DNA of 64,000 nucleotides, from contig CAVOPT010000006.1 in the NCBI GenBank assembly GCA_963698165.1, forward strand, positions 62,001 through 126,000, given 5' to 3'. The position numbers and the translations under genes are program-made. Below the pieces are notes generated by a model, which had not been told where the DNA came from, searched no databases, and saw nothing but the letters and a program-made list of their open reading frames with translations. Positions 52,404-60,433 of the stretch are shown piece by piece. Position 1 is the first letter of the stretch. Each line of letters starts with the position of its first letter. Origin of the DNA: JAAYUJ01 sp963698165. GTDB taxonomy: Bacteria; Desulfobacterota; Syntrophobacteria; Syntrophobacterales; Syntrophobacteraceae.

Positions 52404-53288
52404 ATGTACGAGAAGAAGGGGCGCTATATTGTTGAGTTCCAGGACATCCCCAAGTCACGCCGTCACCACATTGAAATCGACCTGGAGGAGAGGCGGGGCA
52501 GCTATAAGGAAGTGGAGCTGGGCTTCGATGAAGAGAGGGCTCTGCAGGAGTCCAAACGGTGCCTGAGCTGTCGGCGGTGCCTCGGGTGCGCCCTCTGCTG
52601 GGCCGAGTGCAAACCGGAAGCCATCGATTTCGACATGGAGGACGAGCTCTTCGACCTGGAAGCCGATGTCGTCATCGTCGCTCCGGGAGTGGAGCGAGCC
52701 ATGGAACGGCTGGACCGGCGATTCGGCTTTGGCACCAATCTCAATGTCATCACGGACCTCCAGCTGGAGCGGATGCTCAGCGAAACAGGACCGAGCGCCG
52801 GGATGCTCATCCGTCCCTCCGACGGGGAAATCCCGTCGAGGATCGCCTTCGTGCAGGGCTATGAATCCGCTTCCCCACAGATGCACAAAGCGGCCCTCTG
52901 CTTCGCCGTGAACGAAGCGATTCTCGTTCGCGGCAAGCTCCATGGAGTCGAAATCCAGCTTTTCGCCAAGGACATTGATCCATTCGTGCAGGACCACAAA
53001 GGGATCCTCGAGTCCCTGGACCGAATCCCCATCACGGAAGGCGCCGTGGACTCCGTGGAATCCCTTGAAGGCCAGAGCCTCAAGCTCACCGTTTCCACCA
53101 ATGGTAACAAACAGGAACAAACCGTGGACTTGGTGGTCCTGTTGACCCAGCCGCGGATATCAAAGGATGTGCAAGCCCTGAGCAAAAGCCTCGGAGTGAC
53201 CCTGAGCTACGCCGCCTTCCTCGCGGGAGAAAGCGGCGGCCTCCTCACCACGGACAAGGAAACGGTCAAGCTGACCGCTGTTGTCTAG
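52404..53288 (+). CDS. iron-sulfur protein with HdrA-fragment C-terminal domain
   Basis: A 294-residue protein. The N-terminal region has KRCLSCRRCLGCALCWAECK, a compressed ferredoxin-like Cys cluster following the pattern seen after GltD-type proteins. The rest corresponds to an HdrA core without its FAD motif: DVVIVAPGVERAMERLDRR, VITDLQLERMLSETGPSAG and IAFVQGYESAS in place of the usual CVGSRD, so the cysteines there are lost. It is the last gene of the Hdr-like cluster, 120 nt after the NfnB-like gene, and probably an accessory electron-transfer subunit. Confidence 0.75.
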   Translation: MYEKKGRYIVEFQDIPKSRRHHIEIDLEERRGSYKEVELGFDEERALQESKRCLSCRRCLGCALCWAECKPEAIDFDMEDELFDLEADVVIVAPGVERAMERLDRRFGFGTNLNVITDLQLERMLSETGPSAGMLIRPSDGEIPSRIAFVQGYESASPQMHKAALCFAVNEAILVRGKLHGVEIQLFAKDIDPFVQDHKGILESLDRIPITEGAVDSVESLEGQSLKLTVSTNGNKQEQTVDLVVLLTQPRISKDVQALSKSLGVTLSYAAFLAGESGGLLTTDKETVKLTAVV

Positions 53289-53329
53289 AAATGCCAACGC
53301 GACCCGCTCGCGGACGGCATTGCGGATGA

Positions 53330-53510
53330 CTAGACTCACGTCGTAGGCAGAATCATGGTCGGGATGAAGGGATAGGAAGCGCAGGAAATCGCGGTCCCTG
53401 TATACGACGGCCCGTAAGTTTATCGCTGAGACGAACTGAGTAGAGGCGGGTACCGCCAGGCCCTGTCTTCGACTTGATCAGCTCCCGCCGTAAGCCTTTG
53501 TCTCTGTTTA
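53330..53510 (-). pseudogene. remnant of a small minus-strand gene (toxin-like)
   Basis: Two minus-strand frames join into a protein-like sequence if one base is added or removed near 53415-53422: RRELIKSKTGPGGTRLYSVR then RAVVYRDRDFLRFLSLHPDH. The second part recalls short RelE-like or similar toxin-associated proteins, but I cannot name a family. No intact start or stop is found. Confidence 0.4.
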
Positions 53511-53513
53511 GCT

Positions 53514-53669
53514 CTAATCATCCAAGCCGGCTCTCTCTATTTCTTCTGTAAGTCCGCTGAATTCAATCCCGAATAATGATTTGCTCCTGAGCCCTATCTG
53601 TGATAGTTTCTCGCCAGCTTTGTACCAAACCCCATCGTCGCAGCATAAAATCCTGGAATCCGACAGCAT
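53514..53669 (-). CDS. possible 51-residue partner ORF of the remnant gene
   Basis: An open frame from the ATG at 53669 to the TAG at 53514 encodes an ordinary-looking short protein with DDGVWYKAGEKLSQIG and FGIEFSGLTEEIERAGLDD. It lies directly upstream of the frameshifted minus-strand remnant, as an antitoxin would lie before its toxin. GGAG abuts the ATG. There is no homology I recognise; it may itself be truncated, since the frame is open further upstream to about 53750. Confidence 0.35.
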   Translation of the reverse strand: MLSDSRILCCDDGVWYKAGEKLSQIGLRSKSLFGIEFSGLTEEIERAGLDD

Positions 53670-53781
53670 CTCCGGGAATTGCCAATGACGAATTACAGAC
53701 CGAATCTCCCCATCAGATACCCAACAAGCACAGAGCGATGCAAAATGTCACTGGGACATCGGATTTGCAGGAGGCGTATCC

Positions 53782-54939
53782 ATGCATAACGATGACAGAT
53801 TGGAAATCGAAGAGGCCGTCGATCATGTCTGCCACTGGCTGAGCGGTGATGGGTGCGTTTTGTTTCTCGGGGCTGCCTTTTCAGGTCGAGAGGAAGGAGA
53901 TGAAGAGGGGGAAGGGGTGCCTTCCGGCACCGAGCTCCTCAATGTTCTGAATTCCAAGCATAATTCACAGTATAGGACCCTGGCCAGTGCCCTTGAGGCA
54001 AAGTACGGCCATGGTCCGCGGGGAATGTTAGCGCGTTTCCTCGCTGAACAGTTCAAAGGTGCTAAGCCTACGATAGGACACCACCTTGCTGCGCGACTGC
54101 CCTTCCGCACCGTCATCACCACGAATTGCGACGACCTTATGGAGCGAGCATATCGAAATATTTGGAAAGACGTGACCACCGTTGCGCTTGACGAGGACTT
54201 ATGCCGACTTGGCTCATCAGACGTCACTCTCGTGAAGCCCCACGGTTGCATACTCGAAGCAGAGAGAGATGAGGCCATACTAGTTTTCACCACATCCCAG
54301 TACGACAACTTCTCCACAGGGCGCCCCAACCTGGAGCGCTGGCTTACCGCGATCCTCGCAACTCATCATGTCCTCTATCTGGGCTATGGTCTGAATGATG
54401 GAAACGTGCTCCATGCCATTTTGAAAGGCAGGGGCGAAGGCTCCTTAAGGCGGACGTCGAAGGCTAGGCCGCCGGGTAGTCTGGCAGTACTGGGGATGGA
54501 TGATAGACCTGATTTTCCTAGATTTGAGAAGATGACAGAAATCTTTCATGTTCAGTGCTGTTGTAAAGAATTTGTCAGAAAAGTCTATGACAAATATTCC
54601 CAGGATGGAACAATCCCGAGCAATAGACGCGAGGCCTTGATACAAGAGGCTCTTGGCAGTGCTCCCGAACAGTTCATGCGGAATTTTTGTCTGGCAACAC
54701 TGCGGGATGCTTTCCCGGTGAGCCTGATTCAATGGAAGATGTCTGAACCCCAGAAGCAACAGGCCAAGGAATGGTTTGCCAAATTCTTCGATGCCGGCTT
54801 GGTGGAGCCGGTCCTAAAAATGGGTGGCCAGTGGTATCGGCTGCGCTCCGAGTTGCGGACGGTGTGCTGTAACCGATTGGCGCAGGAGGGATTGGAAGGG
54901 GCAATCCTCGAATACAAGAATTTTCTTCACACCAAATAG
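53782..54939 (+). CDS. SIR2-domain protein (predicted NAD-consuming defence effector)
   Basis: A 385-residue protein with an N-terminal SIR2-like domain: nucleotide loop VLFLGAAFS (about 26-34), TTNCDDLMERA (113-123), KPHGC (152-156) and LGYGLNDGNVL (200-210). This divergent SIR2 type is found in anti-phage systems, where it depletes NAD+; deacetylase activity is unlikely because the zinc-binding module is not seen. The C-terminal 150 residues form a helical domain of unknown role (LRDAFPVSLIQWKMSEPQKQ). A strong GCAGGAGG site precedes the ATG. It is the first of a run of same-strand genes that look like a conflict system. Confidence 0.85.
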   Translation: MHNDDRLEIEEAVDHVCHWLSGDGCVLFLGAAFSGREEGDEEGEGVPSGTELLNVLNSKHNSQYRTLASALEAKYGHGPRGMLARFLAEQFKGAKPTIGHHLAARLPFRTVITTNCDDLMERAYRNIWKDVTTVALDEDLCRLGSSDVTLVKPHGCILEAERDEAILVFTTSQYDNFSTGRPNLERWLTAILATHHVLYLGYGLNDGNVLHAILKGRGEGSLRRTSKARPPGSLAVLGMDDRPDFPRFEKMTEIFHVQCCCKEFVRKVYDKYSQDGTIPSNRREALIQEALGSAPEQFMRNFCLATLRDAFPVSLIQWKMSEPQKQQAKEWFAKFFDAGLVEPVLKMGGQWYRLRSELRTVCCNRLAQEGLEGAILEYKNFLHTK

Positions 54940-54954
54940 GAAGCACGAAGACCT

Positions 54955-56448
54955 ATGAACTGGCGCGAAATCGACGAACTTCTGCTTGGTGCGGTATTCC
55001 AGAAACCCGGTGAACGGATGGAGGCCGCACGCAAATTCGCGGATTGGTTCAGCAGTGTGCGGCACGGATCCGTTTCATCCGACATATTGCAGCTGTGCGA
55101 ATTTGCAGTTGAGCGGTTACTTCACAGCAGTGAGCACTTTTCAGCGCATTTCCAAGATCAGTCGACTTGGTGGAGCGCGGCAAGCCTCTTCCATACCAGC
55201 GCCCAAGCGGGACTTATGGTCGAAAGCAGTCAGACTCTGACACTGGCGAATTGTGCCTGGCGTAAGCTGTGCGCGGTCATGGGAATGAGTACGCCGCTGC
55301 CTGGTTGGAGCGAAGACTCCCAGGTAGTTGACTATAAATCGGAATTCCAAGATCGGCTATCGTCGTTAGGTGATGCAGCAATTCCCACAGGGCTGATTGC
55401 CTCCGACGTTCTCCGGGTTCGATCTCAAGCCTATGCACTAGGAAAGAGCCGGAAATCGCTCCAATATGCGCACAACGATTTGCACGTCGCGATGGCTCTG
55501 CTGGAATCTGTAGAGCGGTACCATTCGAATGACATACTGCAAGCACAACAAGGATTAGTCGATGTGCCTATCAAACCTGTCACTCCCGTCGACACTGTCA
55601 TGCAAAGGTTTGTCCTTAGCGACTCAGCTGCCTCGGAGGACCCGACTCAGGCTCTTCTTGGTCAGAAGGTAAGTCTTATGCGGGAATTGGCTTTTGTTGA
55701 GGAAAGGCTCGCAATCTTGGGGCTCTTGAAGTCGGAATGGGAGACGGGAACGCGCCATCTGGAGCAATCAGCCACGCTCTGGAGGAAGATAATCAAACTG
55801 ACACAGTATCTCCCTGCAGTTTCCACTCGTACATTGGACCACCAATTCGAGACCTTGCTCAGGGGACTGGCCAGGGAAGACTTCAGCAAAATACATATTG
55901 GCATGAAGACCTCCTTCAATACAGAGGAGGCCGCCAAGGCGTTCTTCAAGGCTGTCAATTGGAACGATAATTTCAGTAGAGAGGGTTTCGAGACTCTGAA
56001 AGCCGTTCTCCTCCTCCCAGACCTGAGAGCACCGATTTTTGAATTGGTCCTGAAGGGGAAAGGAATGGCACCGGACAAATTCAAGCAGATTCTGGATTCC
56101 CTTGCCGAATCAGAAGTCATCGGTGATCTGGACATTGGCAAACTCATCGAGGCTTGGTCAGATCCTGCTCCGGAGTCGAAGGACGCGTTCTTGAGGGTTT
56201 GGTTGGAGTTCGTATGCCAAGGAAAGCAATTTGTATTGTACCCACAAGAGAAGATTGAGGCCCAGATGGAACAGATCCTCCATTGCCTTGCAAGAACAGT
56301 GGAAGTGAATCCAACGGTGTTCCGAGAGAGCTCCGCTCTGAAGTTCCTAGAAGGCAAAGCCGACTGGATCAGGGAAAACACACCGCTTTGCTCAGGCCTA
56401 TTAAGGAAGCTCCTGACTCTTCGCGACAAAACCCAGAAGACCGAGTGA
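54955..56448 (+). CDS. large helical protein of unknown function in the SIR2/CHAT-TIR locus
   Basis: A 497-residue protein with predominantly helical sequence and no motif I recognise. It starts MNWREIDELLLGAVFQKPG; a His/Trp-rich patch (HFSAHFQDQSTWWSAASLFH) lies near 80-100; the middle (RELAFVEERLAILGLLKSEW) may be coiled-coil; AREDFSKIHIGMKTSFNTEE and a disordered-looking SDPAPESKDAF segment follow. The effector-associated or adaptor type of protein common in TPR/CHAT/TIR loci is a possibility, but only by context. It starts 15 nt after the SIR2 gene and ends 18 nt before the TPR gene. Confidence 0.7.
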   Translation: MNWREIDELLLGAVFQKPGERMEAARKFADWFSSVRHGSVSSDILQLCEFAVERLLHSSEHFSAHFQDQSTWWSAASLFHTSAQAGLMVESSQTLTLANCAWRKLCAVMGMSTPLPGWSEDSQVVDYKSEFQDRLSSLGDAAIPTGLIASDVLRVRSQAYALGKSRKSLQYAHNDLHVAMALLESVERYHSNDILQAQQGLVDVPIKPVTPVDTVMQRFVLSDSAASEDPTQALLGQKVSLMRELAFVEERLAILGLLKSEWETGTRHLEQSATLWRKIIKLTQYLPAVSTRTLDHQFETLLRGLAREDFSKIHIGMKTSFNTEEAAKAFFKAVNWNDNFSREGFETLKAVLLLPDLRAPIFELVLKGKGMAPDKFKQILDSLAESEVIGDLDIGKLIEAWSDPAPESKDAFLRVWLEFVCQGKQFVLYPQEKIEAQMEQILHCLARTVEVNPTVFRESSALKFLEGKADWIRENTPLCSGLLRKLLTLRDKTQKTE

Positions 56449-56466
56449 GCATATGCGGAGTCTCAG

Positions 56467-59400
56467 ATGCGGGTGATTGAGGGAATCGCCAGCCTCCTGC
56501 CCAGCTTCGTGTTGCCTGTGACAATGTTGCTGCGCATTGCCTACTGGAAATATGCTGGTGGCAATTGCCGCTCGGCTCTGCGTACCGTAGATCGCGCCCT
56601 GGCGCGACTGAGGGTTGATAATGCAGGCTACACTCCCGCCGGTGAAGCGTGGTTGCTTAAAGGGAAGATCCTTGTTTCACTGGGATCGAATGAAGACGCA
56701 GCGGTTGCGTCGATGCATGCTTATGAGTGCGGAACCTACGATAAAGACTCCTTATGCCTCCTGGCCTCCACTCTCCTGGAAAAGGAAGACAGCAGTCCAT
56801 TAGCGCAGAACGTCTATCTAGACTATCTCACATGCTCTTCGGACACAGACGACCATGAACGCCTTGACCAGAATCTCGAATGCCTTAAGAGAATCTCTGA
56901 GCCTGATCTGCGAGATGAGGATAAGCACGAGACTTTCCGGCTTTGGAACGAACTCATCATTTCCAGAAAAGACGACCTGGCTTGGGCTCACGAATATGTT
57001 GCTCGCATTGCTTTGGCACGATGCGAATGGACACGTGCGATTCCGTCCTTGGAGCGCGCATACCAGCTCCAACCCGCTGCATACCATATATGTCGGCTTT
57101 TGGCTTACGCTCTAGCAAAAGACGGTCAGTTTGTGGAAGCTAAGAAGTACCTGGATCTTCTCGTCGAGATGCAGCCCCGCCGGGGCACTTTGCTGTTGCG
57201 GGCTCATGTGTCGCGTTGTTTGGGGAGTCCCCTTTCTGCGGTGGAGGACTACCGCCGTGCTAAGCACCTCCATCCAATCGATGGGGAAGATGCTCTAGGG
57301 TATGCCGAAGCTCTTTTGAATAGCGGGAAACCAGCTGATGCGGCGCGCCTCCTCGACACACTTTCATGCAAGAAAGATGCACGGTGGGTTCTACTCAACG
57401 CGGTCGCCTGCCAGATGAACGGCGAGCTCTTCAAAGCATTACAAGAGTTTTGCCAGATCATTAGTGATGCCAATTTCGGCAAACACGCGGCAAGCCGCAT
57501 AGTTGGCCTTGTCGCCCAAAATCCAGACATCTTGGGGGGGATTGCAGCTCTTAGAGCCATTCCGGCAACGCTTCGAGATCGAAGCTACTGGATAACCCTT
57601 GGCAATGTCTGCCTGGCTCAGGGGCAACTGAGAAACGCGTTGAAGTGCTGGCAGAGAGTCGACTCACCCGAACCCGACTTGGTTTACATGGCCGGTCATT
57701 GTGCACGGTATTACTCTGCCAATCTTTATCTCCGTGGACAAGACGAGCAGATCGATCGAGACGCACCGCTTCTTCTAGGCAATCCCAGATTTCCTGAGGA
57801 GGTCCGCAGTGTCGTAACGGCGAGCATCGTCCGGAACTCGATTAAGAAGTTACAGACGGGCGCCTATTCACCGCAACAGTGCATCGAGCGCATTGCTCAA
57901 GCCGAGGTTCTTCTGCGTGAGAGTGCGCAATACCATCATCTGATTTGGCTGCGGGGCATGGCAGAGGCCGCATCAAACGATTACCGGAACGCGTTTGACA
58001 CTCTCTCCTCTCTTGGCTCAGAGGGTATGGCATGCAGCGAGGTCGCATTTCAATTGGCTCGATGCGCACTGCACGGGGGCGATCCAGATGCCTGTTCCGC
58101 TTTGCTCCGCAGTATGGATCCCGAAGACCCGCGAGTGGCACGATTGCGGATGGCACATGCCGGCAGCATTGGCAATTGGAGCCGAGCGGCGGCGGAGCTG
58201 GATGGGACGCCGTTAGTTGACAATGAGTCAGGGATAAAGGCGGCGATCCTTCTCCTGGCAGGAAAAAGCCATGAACTATTGCAAATCCCCCCATCCACGG
58301 GAGACATTCTTTACTACCACGCCTTCGCGCGCATAAACATGGGGGATCATCGCACTGCTGCTCAGATGCTGTCCGGCATTAGTGGCGAAGACCCTGTCAG
58401 TCCGGCGGCAAACCGTCTCCTGGGGTGGATCAAGCTACAGGAAAGCCGGAGCCACTTTGAGGAAGGCATGAGCCAGGCTGCCTCCCAGAGCCTCCTTGCC
58501 GCATTCCGGTTATGGCCTCAGGACGGCGGACCGATGAGCCGTTTCCGTGACGCAAACCCCAAGATGGTCCGAATCTGCCTCCGGGCGGGCGACCGCGAGC
58601 AGCTCAGAATCTACTTGGAGAGACAAGCTGAAGTAATAGGGCCTGGAGATCCTGCCACCTGCCATAATCTCGGTGTCTTCCATTTGGCGGAAGGATCCCG
58701 GCATATGGCCACAGATAACATCATCGAAGGAATCACCAGCTTGGAGCGGGCGATTGCCTATTTATGCGTGCCCCTTGCCCATGCTAGCTATTTGAGAGAT
58801 TGGATTGAACTGCGCCGAGCGACTTATCAGTTCGAAGCCCCCGAGCGGGCACAAGCGATGCTCGAAGACCGGATGCTAGGTCTTTACGAATCGGTGCTCG
58901 TAAGATCGGAAAGAGCCTTGACTACTAAGGTGGGAGAACGTGATGCCTCTCGCCTTTCGTCACTGCCGCTCCTGCTCCGTTCAGAACTTCGAGGTGCAAA
59001 AGTCTTGGCGGAAGTTGGCGGGTTCAAACGCACAAAACGATCTCGAATACGCATTTGCGCAGGGCCAACATACGTACATCTAGCCGATCTTACTCGAAAA
59101 TTCGCGCATTTTTACCAAGGGCTCAAGGTAGAACGAATCCACATTCCGGACTTCTCAGATGGTTCTCCTGCCTCATTACTGTTAGAACTGTTTGAAGCGG
59201 TAAGCAAGAATGACGAAGGCGTCGACGCCTCGAAGAAGACCGAATTGGGCAGGCTTTTTTCGGCATTGCGCTTCGCTGCTGTTCTTCAGCACGAGAGTCG
59301 GTTGGAGGAATCACTGGAGAGGCTGCGCAATCCCGCACTTCATTGCCCTGTGCTGGTGTCGGGTGGCAATCGCACTGTTGGCTCTCTTAAGGCGGCATGC

Positions 59401-59712
59401 AATCAGAGTTGCCCAACCTTCTCAGCCTGCAATCCAGCCTTTGCTTGCAAGAATGGAGCTCAGAAGTTCCAGTCCTTCGCCACTAACTTCGAAATTGAGC
59501 TGTTAACCGAATTTGGCAGAGCTGAGGTGGCATCACCCAGAGGCCGCATGCCGCTTGGGGTCGCGCTTTGGCGCGAGGCGCTAAAATGGCCGCTCCTGGG
59601 GAACAGCAAGAAGATGTTGCCTCCAAGATTCGACAGCTTGTGCTTGGGCGAAGCAAGGTACTTCAGAATAAGGACCAATTCGAGATGGCTATTGAACTCT
59701 TGGAGAGCGTGA
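56467..59712 (+). CDS. giant TPR-repeat scaffold protein (probably frameshifted near its end)
   Basis: A 1081-residue frame rich in TPR-like helix pairs, for example PAGEAWLLKGKILVSLGSNE, WAHEYVARIALARCEWTRAI and SYWITLGNVCLAQGQLRNAL. A C-terminal part has a Cys-rich stretch (CNQSCPTFSACNPAFACKN) and a segment with KVERIHIPDFSDGSP. The last 45 residues (from about position 59580) look out of frame: the natural continuation seems to be the overlapping -1 frame that begins AAPGEQQEDVASKIRQLVLG. The intact ancestor would span 56467-60418. TPR scaffolds of this kind assemble or sense partners in conflict systems. Confidence 0.72.
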   Translation: MRVIEGIASLLPSFVLPVTMLLRIAYWKYAGGNCRSALRTVDRALARLRVDNAGYTPAGEAWLLKGKILVSLGSNEDAAVASMHAYECGTYDKDSLCLLASTLLEKEDSSPLAQNVYLDYLTCSSDTDDHERLDQNLECLKRISEPDLRDEDKHETFRLWNELIISRKDDLAWAHEYVARIALARCEWTRAIPSLERAYQLQPAAYHICRLLAYALAKDGQFVEAKKYLDLLVEMQPRRGTLLLRAHVSRCLGSPLSAVEDYRRAKHLHPIDGEDALGYAEALLNSGKPADAARLLDTLSCKKDARWVLLNAVACQMNGELFKALQEFCQIISDANFGKHAASRIVGLVAQNPDILGGIAALRAIPATLRDRSYWITLGNVCLAQGQLRNALKCWQRVDSPEPDLVYMAGHCARYYSANLYLRGQDEQIDRDAPLLLGNPRFPEEVRSVVTASIVRNSIKKLQTGAYSPQQCIERIAQAEVLLRESAQYHHLIWLRGMAEAASNDYRNAFDTLSSLGSEGMACSEVAFQLARCALHGGDPDACSALLRSMDPEDPRVARLRMAHAGSIGNWSRAAAELDGTPLVDNESGIKAAILLLAGKSHELLQIPPSTGDILYYHAFARINMGDHRTAAQMLSGISGEDPVSPAANRLLGWIKLQESRSHFEEGMSQAASQSLLAAFRLWPQDGGPMSRFRDANPKMVRICLRAGDREQLRIYLERQAEVIGPGDPATCHNLGVFHLAEGSRHMATDNIIEGITSLERAIAYLCVPLAHASYLRDWIELRRATYQFEAPERAQAMLEDRMLGLYESVLVRSERALTTKVGERDASRLSSLPLLLRSELRGAKVLAEVGGFKRTKRSRIRICAGPTYVHLADLTRKFAHFYQGLKVERIHIPDFSDGSPASLLLELFEAVSKNDEGVDASKKTELGRLFSALRFAAVLQHESRLEESLERLRNPALHCPVLVSGGNRTVGSLKAACNQSCPTFSACNPAFACKNGAQKFQSFATNFEIELLTEFGRAEVASPRGRMPLGVALWREALKWPLLGNSKKMLPPRFDSLCLGEARYFRIRTNSRWLLNSWRA

Positions 59713-60418
59713 GAGAACTCTTTGACGACAACGATTTACAGGGTGAGCTATCGATGGCATACGCCGTACGCGGCATCAAGGCGGGAAATGATGAATCCTG
59801 GGATGCATCGATCTCGGACCTGCGCCAGGCCAGCCTCCTGAATTGCCATTCCAGTTTCATCAATACCAATTTAGTGGCAGCTCTCCGGGGTGGAGCCGCA
59901 AGCTTGCGTGAAGACAAACCTGAGGAATCGTGGAAGCTGCTTCGCGAAGCGGTTGATGTTGCTCAGGATAATCTGAGGGCAGACCTCCATAACGATGCTC
60001 TTCGTCAGACTTTGTTTGAGGTGAGGGCGGAATTAGCCATGGCAGGCATTAACGCAAACAAAGACAGCCGACTTGAGGATCTATTGACCTCAATGATGGT
60101 CAGGGATGACGGCAGCACAAGGCGCTTATCCACGATGTACCACAACAGGGGTATCGAGAAGGCCAATAGCCGGGATCTTGTAGGAGCAATGGAAGACCTT
60201 GAGCGCGCCATCGAACTTGAGCCCGATAGTTGGGAAAGTCGGCAGGTATTCACGCAAATCGCTGGGCGCACGCAACCTCGTTGGTGGAGGAGGGACGTTA
60301 TGATCAGGCTGTTTTGGCGCTGGAGAGAGGTTTGCGAATCGAGTCTGATGATTCGTCATTGAAACAGGAAATAGTGATGGTTCAGATTCTTCGTCTGATA
60401 GCGAGGGCGGATGATTAG
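59568..60418 (+). pseudogene. C-terminal TPR continuation of the preceding gene, with a second frame break
   Basis: The frame from 59568 (TTG) encodes NKDQFEMAIELLESVREL and TPR unit YHNRGIEKANSRDLVGAMED followed by LERAIELEPDS. Near 60235-60270 the sense passes to another frame reading NRWAHATSLVEEGRYDQAVL and LERGLRIESDDSSLKQE, ending at 60418. These pieces are TPR-like and continuous with the upstream protein if two indels are corrected. It is either a decayed gene or sequence error. Confidence 0.55.
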
Positions 60419-60433
60419 CTCGGGAGTGGCGCC

